Positions 9,149 through 16,802 of a stretch of DNA of 64,000 nucleotides are shown piece by piece. How positions within the stretch are numbered: the stretch's first letter is position 1; each line of letters begins with the position of its first letter. The stretch is from Chitinibacter fontanus (GTDB lineage: Bacteria; Pseudomonadota; Gammaproteobacteria; Burkholderiales; Chitinibacteraceae). The notes under the pieces were generated by a model. That model was not told where the DNA came from. It ran no database searches and was given only the letters and a program-made list of their open reading frames with translations. Where the stretch lies: contig NZ_CP058952.1 in assembly GCF_013423785.1 (NCBI RefSeq), forward strand, positions 930,001 through 994,000. Reading direction: 5' to 3'. A program made the position numbers and the translations under genes.

Positions 9149-9790
9149 CTAACTATTCACCATCTCACCACGACCAAAAGTGCGAAATCCTTTCGTACTC
9201 TCAGGCAGCATTGGCTTGATCAGCGCATCGTCTTTGGCGAGGTAACTTGCGATACTCATTAGGTTGGCACGCTTATGATGTTCGTAGCGGTGGATCATGC
9301 CTATGCCTAATGTGCCCTCAGCTTCAAATTTTGCTTTATCATCATTGCTGCAGTAATAACTGCCTGTGCCTTGGGTGATGATATTCACCCAATACTGGCC
9401 AATAGCATGACCTATTGTTTGATCTTGCTGGGAACTTGAGCCATCAAAGATAAAGAAGCAGTGGAAATGAAAGCCTTTATCTTGGCCGTACTCCAATGAC
9501 CATACGTAACCACGCTCATTGCTAAAGAGTTTGAGTTTACGTTTGTTGTTCATCAACTTTTGTAGACAAGCCCTCGCGTATTCTGCATTATATTGACCCG
9601 TTGTATTATCTTTAAATCCTAAATCTAAGCGAATTATAAGAAGTCTGGAATGCAGATTGAACTTGTAATCAATGTATTCTTTTATGCTCTGGTAGATATA
9701 ATTGCTTTCATCGCACCATAGGCAAGGAATATACATGCCTATCTGAGGGATAGGCTGTTGTTGACTGTATTGCGGCAGGAAGTGGCTCAT
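9149..9790 (-). CDS. Inovirus Gp2-like / YagK-YfjJ domain protein (HUH-type replication fold likely)
   Basis: 213 aa. The motif GFHFHCFFIFDG (His108, His110) is the hydrophobic-His-x-His signature of HUH endonucleases, and the surrounding blocks (LLIIRLDLGF, GYVWSLEYGQDKG, and the C-terminal YLAKDD) match the YagK/YfjJ family seen on inovirus-like and P4-like elements. A candidate catalytic Tyr could lie in the RYEHHKR or IASYLAKDD segments. It is transcribed toward DUF3987 and away from the DUF932 module. Rolling-circle initiation is inference. Confidence 0.75.
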   Translation of the reverse strand: MSHFLPQYSQQQPIPQIGMYIPCLWCDESNYIYQSIKEYIDYKFNLHSRLLIIRLDLGFKDNTTGQYNAEYARACLQKLMNNKRKLKLFSNERGYVWSLEYGQDKGFHFHCFFIFDGSSSQQDQTIGHAIGQYWVNIITQGTGSYYCSNDDKAKFEAEGTLGIGMIHRYEHHKRANLMSIASYLAKDDALIKPMLPESTKGFRTFGRGEMVNS

Positions 9791-10171
9791 GATTAATCTC
9801 TTTGTGTCAATTGAAGATTGGAATGATTAGATAATTATTAAAAACAAATAAAATAAAATAAATAGAATAATAAAATACCAAATAAACCCAAGTTACTAGA
9901 GCCTTATATTGCAAGGGCTCTATTTATTTTTATTCGTTTATTTGCAAAGAAATTTACTCCTCATACTATGTACAAGTTATTTTTCTTTTTTTGAAGTAGA
10001 TATTTTCAGACCTATATCACTGCCATGTGCAAGTAGCACGTAAATCCTATTTGCAGCTTTCCCTTGTTCTTCAGATCATCAGGGAAGCAAATATTTTTAT
10101 ACCGATAATCGGAACGCATATACCAAGCCCTGAGCGACACGCCAGGGCTTTTTTACGTCTGGAGAATTCAA
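9791..10171. other. AT-rich intergenic region with hairpins
   Basis: No gene seen. The first half is strongly A/T-rich and probably includes the promoter of the leftward HUH-like gene. A 7-bp stem TAGAGCC/GGCTCTA at 9897-9922 followed by TTTATTTTTATT looks like a terminator on the plus strand. The right end contains the hairpin described for the DUF932 gene. Confidence 0.6.
10125..10154 (+). terminator. Terminator-like hairpin just upstream of DUF932 gene
   Basis: AAGCCCTG and CAGGGCTT form an 8-bp stem with a 10-nt loop, followed by TTTT. It ends only 17 nt before the start codon. Similar structures precede the YqaJ and LRAT genes, which suggests attenuation or insulation of each transcription block. 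Confidence 0.75.
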
Positions 10172-11125
10172 ATGGCTCATCTTGTCGAATCTATGGCTTT
10201 TGTTCGTGACACCCCGTGGCACGGTTTGGGTAATCGTTTAACTGAGCAGCAACCGCTGGAGGTGTGGCTGCGTGAGGCTGGGATGGAATGGTCGATTGAT
10301 CAGAGCGATGTACTGTTCAATGTCTCGAACACCGGTATGCACATTCGCTCGCATAGCGATGCAAAGGTGCTGTATCGCTCTGATACGCTGGCACCGTTAT
10401 CAGTCGTTTCAAATCGGTATCAGGTGGTACAGCCGACTGAGGTGCTGCACTTTTATAAAGATTTGGTTGAGGCCGGTGGCTTTGAGCTGGAAACAGCTGG
10501 GGTGCTTAAAGGTGGTAAAAAATTGTGGGCGCTGGCACGTACTGGGCAAGAAGCGCTGGTGCGCGGCAATGATCGGGTGAAGGCGTATCTATTACTGGCG
10601 ACCAGTTGTGATGGCTCGATGTGTACTACGGCGCAATTCACTTCAGTTCGGGTGGTCTGCAATAACACGCTACAGATGGCCGTCGGTGATTCCACTGGCG
10701 CAGTCAAAGTACCGCACTCGACCAAGTTCGATCCGCAAGCGGTTAAAGAAGCATTGGGTCTAGGCCTATCAGGCTGGGATCAGTTCATGGCCAATATCAA
10801 GCAACTGTCACAACGGCCAATATCCGCCACCGAAGCGGCGCAGTATTTTGGTGATGTGCTGGGGGAGCAGGTATTGGATATGGATAACCCTGCTGTCTCA
10901 CGTGCAATGCAGCAAGTCACCGCTTTATACAGTGGTGCTGGCATGGGCTCGTTGTTGGCCGGAAGTCGCGGTACGGCTTGGGGTTTACTCAATGCCGTTA
11001 CGGAGTTTGTCGATCACCAACGCCGCGCGCGAAGTCAGGATTACCGCCTTGATTCAGCTTGGTTTGGCCAAGGTGCACAATTGAAAGGCAAAGCACTCAA
11101 TCATGCGATGACCTTGCTGCAGTAG
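10172..11125 (+). CDS. DUF932 domain phage/plasmid-like protein
   Basis: 317 aa. The start MAHLVESMAFVRDTPWHGLG and the block CDGSMCTTAQFTSVRVVCNN are hallmarks of the DUF932 family (TIGR03299-like), common on plasmids, prophages and integrative elements next to YqaJ exonucleases. GGAG precedes the ATG at a proper distance. Its molecular role is not known to me; the association implies a part in recombination or replication of the element. First gene of the DUF932-YqaJ-zinc protein module. Confidence 0.85.
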   Translation: MAHLVESMAFVRDTPWHGLGNRLTEQQPLEVWLREAGMEWSIDQSDVLFNVSNTGMHIRSHSDAKVLYRSDTLAPLSVVSNRYQVVQPTEVLHFYKDLVEAGGFELETAGVLKGGKKLWALARTGQEALVRGNDRVKAYLLLATSCDGSMCTTAQFTSVRVVCNNTLQMAVGDSTGAVKVPHSTKFDPQAVKEALGLGLSGWDQFMANIKQLSQRPISATEAAQYFGDVLGEQVLDMDNPAVSRAMQQVTALYSGAGMGSLLAGSRGTAWGLLNAVTEFVDHQRRARSQDYRLDSAWFGQGAQLKGKALNHAMTLLQ

Positions 11126-11175
11126 TTCAATCTCATCTTTGGTTTCATTGGTTTCTTTCATTTCGTATTTCATTC

Positions 11176-11208
11176 AAAGCCCCGACTGGTTCGCCTGCGG
11201 GGCTTTTT
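11176..11208 (+). terminator. Terminator-like hairpin upstream of yqaJ-type gene
   Basis: AAAGCCCCG and CGGGGCTTT form a 9-bp stem followed by TTGCTTTT, 18 nt before the next start codon. It may terminate the DUF932 transcript or act as an attenuator for the following gene. Confidence 0.75.
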
Positions 11209-11226
11209 GCTTTTGGAGGTTTCATC

Positions 11227-12231
11227 ATGCGTGAACGTTATGGACAAGCCATACGCTTGGCATCCACCGTCAATCTCAGTCGTGAACAATGGCTGCAGTA
11301 TCGTGAACTAGGCATTGGTTCTTCAGATGCAGCCAGTGCAATTGGTTTCTCACAATACAAAAGCCCACTCACGCTGTGGCTCGAGAAAACGCACCGTAAA
11401 CAAACCGACGATATCGCCGACAAACCAGCCGTGTTGTGGGGTACGGTGCTAGAACCGGTACTTGCTTCTGTTTACGCAGAGCGCACTGGTTACAAGGTGC
11501 GCAAAGTGAATGCGATTTTGCAGCACCCCGAGCATCGCTTTATGTTGGCCAATCTGGATCGGGAAGTGATTGGTCAGCCTGAAGGCACTGGTGTACTCGA
11601 AATCAAAACCGCCAGTTATCACATGGCACCGCAATGGGAAGACGGTATACCACTGGCGTACCAATGCCAGGTCTTGCACCAACTGGCGGTCACCGGTTTT
11701 GCTTGGGCTGATGTCGCTGTCTTGATCGGTGGACAGGACTTTCGAATTTATCGCGTTGAGCGCGATGACGCCAAGATTGCCGATTTGATTCAACTCGAAA
11801 CGCAATTCTGGAAACACGTCACTGCCGATATTCAACCTGATCCCGATGGTAGTGATGATGCCAGCGCTGCTTTGCAATGGCTATTTCCTCGTGATGATGG
11901 GCAAACCATCGATCTGTCTGAATCGGCGGAGTTCAATGCGCTGTTTAGTAACTTGATTGAGTTACGTGAGCGTAAAGAAGAAGTCGAAGCCAAAGAAGCA
12001 CTCATCCGCCAACGGCTACAAAACGCGCTGGGTAGCGCAACTGCTGCCATCTTCGCAGCCGGTCGCATTACCTGGAAAAAAGCCAAAGACCGGCTCACAC
12101 CCGATCTGGATAAACTCAGCGCCGAACACCCCGAGATTATTCAGCAGTACATCAAATCGGTAGAAGGTTCTCGGCGTTTCTTAATTCAGCCTAAAAAGCT
12201 GATCCCTTCTGGAGGTCCGAATCATGATTAA
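11227..12231 (+). CDS. YqaJ-type viral recombinase / lambda-exonuclease-like nuclease
   Basis: 334 aa. Catalytic PD-(D/E)XK residues are visible: GTVLEP (Glu76), LANLDREV (Asp111) and LEIKTA (Glu125, Lys127). The N-terminal GSSDAASAIGFSQYKSP is the usual start of YqaJ proteins. Such exonucleases resect duplex DNA to load a single-strand annealing protein. A coiled-coil stretch follows about residue 240. The ATG at 11227 has GGAGG upstream; the longer frame upstream lacks family similarity. It overlaps the next gene by 8 nt. Confidence 0.9.
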   Translation: MRERYGQAIRLASTVNLSREQWLQYRELGIGSSDAASAIGFSQYKSPLTLWLEKTHRKQTDDIADKPAVLWGTVLEPVLASVYAERTGYKVRKVNAILQHPEHRFMLANLDREVIGQPEGTGVLEIKTASYHMAPQWEDGIPLAYQCQVLHQLAVTGFAWADVAVLIGGQDFRIYRVERDDAKIADLIQLETQFWKHVTADIQPDPDGSDDASAALQWLFPRDDGQTIDLSESAEFNALFSNLIELRERKEEVEAKEALIRQRLQNALGSATAAIFAAGRITWKKAKDRLTPDLDKLSAEHPEIIQQYIKSVEGSRRFLIQPKKLIPSGGPNHD

Positions 12232-13213
12232 AGGTTTAGCGATTACCCCGCCGGTGATTGGGCGGATCAGCATTGGTCACTTGGTGCAGAAGAAAGACAA
12301 GTGGGTGCCAGAAAAAGACGACGCGTTTACGTTGACCACACAGGTGCAAGGTAAAGACGGTTGGCTATTGCACCCACTGCATGCCCAGCTGTCTGAAACC
12401 AGCCTGAACAACAAGATACGTTCAATCCCAGTCAAATTGCTGTTTAACGACAGCGATCTGAATCTGCGAGCGGAATTCAGTGCGTTTGATCGGCAAACTG
12501 GACGGCCTTTGTGTGTGGGCAATGGTGAATGTGCCAAGCGGGTTTCGGGGGAAGGTATTGAAGAGGTCGCTTGCCCGACGCCCGAGCGTTGCCAGTATGC
12601 GCAGGAAAAAGACTGCAAATTATATGGTCGATTGAATGTGCAAGTGGAAGGCCAGAACGATGAGCTGGGTTCGTTCATGTTTCGCACCACCGGTTATAAC
12701 TCGGTGCGAACGCTAGCGGCGCGCTTGGAATACTTTGCTGCAGTATCGAATGGTCTTGCGCGTTTCTTGCCTTTGCAACTGAAGCTACGCGCCAAAAGCA
12801 CCACGCAATCTTATCGAGCACCGGTGTTTTATGTCGATCTGACTTTGCGCGATGATGACACCTTGATCAGTGCGGTGACTGCTGCACACCAAGCGGCACA
12901 GCAATATGCCGAAGCCGGTATCAATATCGCGCAACTGGAACAGGCAGCAAAGGCGCTACTCGGCAACGGCCAGTTTGAAGAAAGTGCCGATGACATGCCG
13001 CTGGTATTGGAAGAGTTCTATCCCGAGGCTGAAGTTGGCAATGAAGCATCACCTGCTCAAAACCCCAGCACCAGCACGAGCAATAAGCCGAACCAAAGCA
13101 CCAAAAGCAGCACCAGCAAAGCCAGTCCTACCATTCGTACCACCACTTTAACCCCACGCCTCGGCTCATCCACAACAGGAGAAAGCAATCATGAATCAAA
13201 ACTCAACCACTGA
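12224..13213 (+). CDS. Cys-rich putative metal-binding protein of integrative elements (possible recombination partner of YqaJ)
   Basis: 329 aa. An N-terminal beta-rich region (about 1-180) contains a likely zinc site: Cys97, Cys103, Cys117, Cys123 and Cys130 in CVGNGECAKR, ACPTPERCQY and EKDCKLYGR. The C-terminal third is a low-complexity Ser/Thr/Lys/Pro tail. Proteins like this are often annotated as hydrolase or metal-binding protein and adjoin DUF932 and YqaJ genes, which suggests a single-strand annealing or recombination-directionality role. That role is inference. It overlaps both the YqaJ gene and the small membrane protein gene that follows. Confidence 0.72.
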   Translation: MIKGLAITPPVIGRISIGHLVQKKDKWVPEKDDAFTLTTQVQGKDGWLLHPLHAQLSETSLNNKIRSIPVKLLFNDSDLNLRAEFSAFDRQTGRPLCVGNGECAKRVSGEGIEEVACPTPERCQYAQEKDCKLYGRLNVQVEGQNDELGSFMFRTTGYNSVRTLAARLEYFAAVSNGLARFLPLQLKLRAKSTTQSYRAPVFYVDLTLRDDDTLISAVTAAHQAAQQYAEAGINIAQLEQAAKALLGNGQFEESADDMPLVLEEFYPEAEVGNEASPAQNPSTSTSNKPNQSTKSSTSKASPTIRTTTLTPRLGSSTTGESNHESKLNH

Positions 13214-13316
13214 CACGCTGTTCGCATTTGCCATCGTCTTTGTTGCGGGATTGCTCTGCAAAACCGTCGCTAAAACGTATTGCCGCGCAAAACGACGGTC
13301 TTACCAAAACACCTAA
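13191..13316 (+). CDS. Small single-pass membrane protein
   Basis: 41 aa beginning MNQNSTTDTLFAFAIVFVAG. One hydrophobic helix (about residues 10-25) is followed by a basic tail rich in Lys/Arg, which predicts the C-terminus inside. AGGAG lies 9 nt upstream of the ATG, within the end of the preceding gene. Function unknown; I call it real because of the ribosome site and overlap-style coupling. Confidence 0.55.
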   Translation: MNQNSTTDTLFAFAIVFVAGLLCKTVAKTYCRAKRRSYQNT

Positions 13317-13361
13317 GAGACATCAAATCAAGCAATGCCCCACAGGCTGCCACTGCTAACC

Positions 13362-13390
13362 AAGCCCCAGAGTGATCTGGGGCTTTTTTA
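13362..13390 (+). terminator. Terminator-like hairpin upstream of LRAT gene
   Basis: AAGCCCCAG, loop AGTGAT, CTGGGGCTT: a 9-bp stem followed by a T-run, 26 nt before the next start codon. It is the third hairpin of this design in the module. Confidence 0.8.
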
Positions 13391-13416
13391 TTGCCATTTT
13401 TATTTGGAGCTACATC

Positions 13417-13833
13417 ATGGAAAAAGGCGATCACCTGATTTCAGTCCGTATCGGCTACTCGCACCATGGCATTTATATTGGCTGCAATAAAGTCATTCAT
13501 TACTCGGGATCATCGTTTGGCAAAAGTGAAAAAGGCGTGATTGAAATCGTCGATCTTGAAACATTCTGCCAAGGCAACGGCTACACCATTCAAACTTACC
13601 CATTTCGCACCTTTAGCCGTGCAACCAGCATTGAACGAGCTAAGTCCAGACTCGGTGAAGATTGGTACAACGTGCTACTGAATAACTGCGAGCACTTTGT
13701 AACTTGGTGCATTCAAGGGTTTCACCGCAGCCATCAAGTAAGCCGATTAATTGATGCGGCGGCACTGGATGTCGTGCCAGTGTGTGTGATTGCAGCAAAA
13801 TTATTATTAGGTCGGGATCCGAATTCTTTTTGA
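13417..13833 (+). CDS. LRAT/NlpC-P60-fold acyltransferase-like protein
   Basis: 138 aa papain-like fold of the lecithin:retinol acyltransferase type. Conserved catalytic elements are GYSHHGIYIG (His17) and NNCEHFVTWC (Cys91). Bacterial members are frequent on plasmids and integrative elements; their substrate is unknown and may be a lipid or peptide amide. TTTGGAG precedes the chosen ATG. A strong terminator follows. A disabled paralogue with a longer C-terminal tail lies at 26733-27287 on the other strand. Confidence 0.82.
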   Translation: MEKGDHLISVRIGYSHHGIYIGCNKVIHYSGSSFGKSEKGVIEIVDLETFCQGNGYTIQTYPFRTFSRATSIERAKSRLGEDWYNVLLNNCEHFVTWCIQGFHRSHQVSRLIDAAALDVVPVCVIAAKLLLGRDPNSF

Positions 13834-13846
13834 AGGCATAAATGCA

Positions 13847-13888
13847 AGCATGGCGACTCCATTATGGAGTAGCCATGCTAGTTTTTTT
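13847..13888 (+). terminator. Intrinsic terminator of the LRAT gene
   Basis: AGCATGGC and GCCATGCT flank an inner ACTCCA/TGGAGT stem, with TTTTTTT two bases later. The 155 nt that follow, up to the ptuB stop, contain no gene. Confidence 0.88.
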
Positions 13889-14034
13889 GTTATCGTGTGC
13901 AGACGATCATCATTGTCTCGCAAGCGCCAGCAGCTCGGACAAAGCAGCTACTTATCTGCTTCAGTAACCTGAATTGTGGCTTTGCATTAAACTACAGAAG
14001 GCAGGTCGTCCCCCTACATCTGTGCTGTCATATC

Positions 14035-14847
14035 TCACCCCTGGTATTCCATCATCGCAAGATGATTCTCCGCCGCTGCGCCAAGACAAATCCGAATCGT
14101 TGTGAAAAATCCTGGCCAGCGTCGCTTAAGATAATGAGTCGCCAGATTATTTAGACCTTCTGCGGCAGAAAATCCTTGATCGCGTTGTTTCTTCTTGTTG
14201 CGCTCAATGTCTCGAATAAGTACGAGTCTAGCTTGGCACAGACGATCGCAGTTGAGGTTTAGCATGATGATACTGTGCTGCACTAACGCTTCAATATCTG
14301 CATGTTTATTACCAATCCACGCCGGTATCGCAGCGCAGTGGAGGCTATTTGGAAGTAATTTGCCAGTGCTCTTATCGATCTGAAAGAGGCTGGGGCTGGC
14401 AGCGAGTTGAATGGGATTGAGAATCCAACCTTCACATTGCTCAGATAACTTCCTAGACTGAATCATCTGATCTTTATAGGCATCGCAACTTAGATTTTGG
14501 GCCAGCGGTTCCAGTGTGTAAGGAGCGGAGCCAGACTTGTATGACCCACCAGCACACACCCCAAGCAGATTGCTCCAGTCCAGAGCCCAGTTATGCGCAG
14601 GCGAAATATCCGATTTAGGATGAAAATGCTCTACTCTGCACTTGAGTGAATCATTGTCACTAATGTCAATTTCACAGAAGGCACATATTCCACCTTGAGC
14701 AGCCAGAACCTGTTTACGGCACTCTTTATAAGCTGCAGGCCCTCCAAAATGTGCATCATCTTTCATATTATTCCACGTGCTTTGAGGAACTGCTCTTCGA
14801 AAGTTTGTAAGTAAGATAGGTTCTTCTTGCTTAAGCACACGCTTCAT
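14035..14847 (-). CDS. ptuB: Septu-type HNH endonuclease PtuB
   Basis: 270 aa HNH nuclease of the PtuB/TIGR02646 type, effector of Septu anti-phage systems and of some retrons. Visible motifs: CAFCE (Cys55, Cys58), CRVEHFHPKS (catalytic His-rich block around 70-79) and DWSNLLGVC (Asn93, Cys98). Its start overlaps the ptuA stop by ATGA, the usual PtuA-then-PtuB order with translational coupling. No reverse transcriptase is near, so this is the stand-alone form. Nuclease activity against phage or host nucleic acid is known for the family; here it is inferred. Confidence 0.87.
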   Translation of the reverse strand: MKRVLKQEEPILLTNFRRAVPQSTWNNMKDDAHFGGPAAYKECRKQVLAAQGGICAFCEIDISDNDSLKCRVEHFHPKSDISPAHNWALDWSNLLGVCAGGSYKSGSAPYTLEPLAQNLSCDAYKDQMIQSRKLSEQCEGWILNPIQLAASPSLFQIDKSTGKLLPNSLHCAAIPAWIGNKHADIEALVQHSIIMLNLNCDRLCQARLVLIRDIERNKKKQRDQGFSAAEGLNNLATHYLKRRWPGFFTTIRICLGAAAENHLAMMEYQG

Positions 14848-16211
14848 TCACCTAACTCCCACTTTCGGTTTTCGATGCGCAGATCAGCTTCCTGTAATTC
14901 TGGTTCGTTGCCTTGATAGCGTGCGTCGAGTTTCTGTCGGAGCTCTTTGGCTCGCGGGCTATCCCATTGGTCTTTGTCAACCAATGACAAATACTCTCTC
15001 AGTTCTTTTGTTGCTTCATTACCAAATGGGCGTGCATCTTCAAGGCCCAATACTTGCTTAAGTAGTCTGCCCGGCTCCGCTCCCTCTGAGCCTGGCGGCG
15101 CAGAATAAACTTTGCCATCTTTTAAAATTCGAATGCATTCAGATGGAACAGTGCTCAGTACTTGCGGACTATGAGTACTTACGATAAATTGAATTTTGGG
15201 GAAGGCGCTCAGTAGTGAGGCAATAATGGTCTGCTGCCATGCTGGATGCAGGAACATATCAACCTCATCAATCATGGCAATACCAGGCGTTAACAGCGCG
15301 GCATTTACGCCCAGATGCGGGTTTAATTTATACGCGCGGAATGCAAGATCTGCCACCATGGCAATAGCATTGCGAATGCCATCGCTCAGCATCTCAACAG
15401 GCATACTGCCGAAACGCTCGTGGGTCATAACTAGTTGCTGATTTTGGCTTGCCTTGTATTCCAGCCCGTGCCAGCCCGTCGCCTCCTTGACCAATGCGTC
15501 GACTGCGTTCTTGATGACCTCAATCACAATTGCAAAACGCTTACCCGTGTCACTGAGTGACTCTTTATTTTCAATTGCAAGAATCTGCTCTTCTCGGTAG
15601 CTCCTAAACATCCAGCCATACCATGCAGTAAATGTTTTGAAACTTGAAGAATACGATAGGCAGTTGAGGTATCCAGACGTACGGGAATAGTCGCTTGTAT
15701 TGAGTGCCACATCTTCTGCTGTCGAAGTGAATCTCCCTTCAAACCATAGACGAGATGTGCCAAGGTAACTCACGAGTGGCAATATCACGGGGTCTTGATC
15801 ATCGCGGCTACGCTTTTCTAGGTAATTAGCAAACTTCGTAAGTTTTTTTGTATTCGCATCCCCTAGCGTATTTGTCCCTGATTTGATCCGCTCACGAGTT
15901 TGCAACCAAGGCTGTTCAGTTTCATTCCACTTGCCATTTCCTTCGATCTTACTAGGTAACTGAGGCTCCATATTGCCATTTACCTGTAATGCAAGGCGAA
16001 CATCTGAGATTTGAATCGTCGCGCCTTTTCCTGTTTGACTGCCAAGATCGAAGCCTTTGACGAACGGCCAAAGCGCAACTCTTGCCGCATCAAGTACGGT
16101 AGTCTTACCGCTACCATTTGATGCAATTAGCACTGTCACATTGGGGTGAAAGTCGATTTCTAGTGATTCAAAGCATCGAAAATTTCTAAGACTCAGTTGT
16201 CTCAGGTACAT
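14844..16211 (-). CDS. ptuA: Septu-type ATPase PtuA
   Basis: 455 aa SMC/ABC-like ATPase. Walker A is ASNGSGKTT (residues 30-38), followed late by the signature region LSDGIRNAIAM, Walker B AMIDEVDMFLHP and the His switch STHSPQVL. PtuA binds PtuB and gates its nuclease in Septu systems. The ATG at 16211 begins the typical MYLRQLSLRNFRCF strand of the ATPase head. The promoter must lie in the 590-bp region upstream, shared with the divergent helicase gene. Confidence 0.87.
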   Translation of the reverse strand: MYLRQLSLRNFRCFESLEIDFHPNVTVLIASNGSGKTTVLDAARVALWPFVKGFDLGSQTGKGATIQISDVRLALQVNGNMEPQLPSKIEGNGKWNETEQPWLQTRERIKSGTNTLGDANTKKLTKFANYLEKRSRDDQDPVILPLVSYLGTSRLWFEGRFTSTAEDVALNTSDYSRTSGYLNCLSYSSSFKTFTAWYGWMFRSYREEQILAIENKESLSDTGKRFAIVIEVIKNAVDALVKEATGWHGLEYKASQNQQLVMTHERFGSMPVEMLSDGIRNAIAMVADLAFRAYKLNPHLGVNAALLTPGIAMIDEVDMFLHPAWQQTIIASLLSAFPKIQFIVSTHSPQVLSTVPSECIRILKDGKVYSAPPGSEGAEPGRLLKQVLGLEDARPFGNEATKELREYLSLVDKDQWDSPRAKELRQKLDARYQGNEPELQEADLRIENRKWELGE

Positions 16212-16802
16212 ACAATTTACACTCGTAGTCGGTGTTCAAACAAAGCAAGATTATTACTGATAATTACTCAGTCTGGTACTTGCATGAAATACTGCGGCAA
16301 CTGGCGAACAACCAGTATTTTTATCGCTAGCGCCCTGAAAAAATGATCAAAATAATCCTAACTTGAGCATTTGGCACGTAGATGATTTCTTCGAGGGTTA
16401 CAGCCATACCACAAGGACTTTGGCTTCGTATACGATGTTATCGTAGCAGCTTGTCGCCTATGGGCGTTGCGTGTCAATCGCAACGCACGGCACATTGAAG
16501 AATATAAAATGAAATTGCAAGCAAATGAAGTAATACTGATGAATCTATATGAGCGTCCTTATCATTAGTCGCGGCTTCTAGAACTAATGTAACTCAATGA
16601 TTTCAGGTGCCAATTTAGGTGGATATTGATAAATATAAGTGACCGCTTTTGGCCAACAATCGCCTGTTGCATAATTTAAACTCGACTATCAAAGTGAGCA
16701 GTAATCCACGTTTGGGTGGATAAATTAAATAAGACTTCGCAGGAACAGTGCTAGTGATCAGCAAACAGCGCTTACACATACCTTTATTTCAGAGTACAGA
16801 CC
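16212..16802. other. Intergenic region between ptuA and the helicase gene
   Basis: No ORF with plausible coding signals. It holds an 8-bp hairpin (GCGTTGCG/CGCAACGC, 16464-16486) with no T-run, and AT-rich stretches next to both genes that presumably carry the two divergent promoters. I see no recognisable ncRNA. Confidence 0.5.

Noticed and set aside
14035..16211. Retron with PtuAB effectors
   Set aside because: No reverse transcriptase gene or msr-msd-like structure is present near the pair; the flanking gene-free region shows no such RNA.
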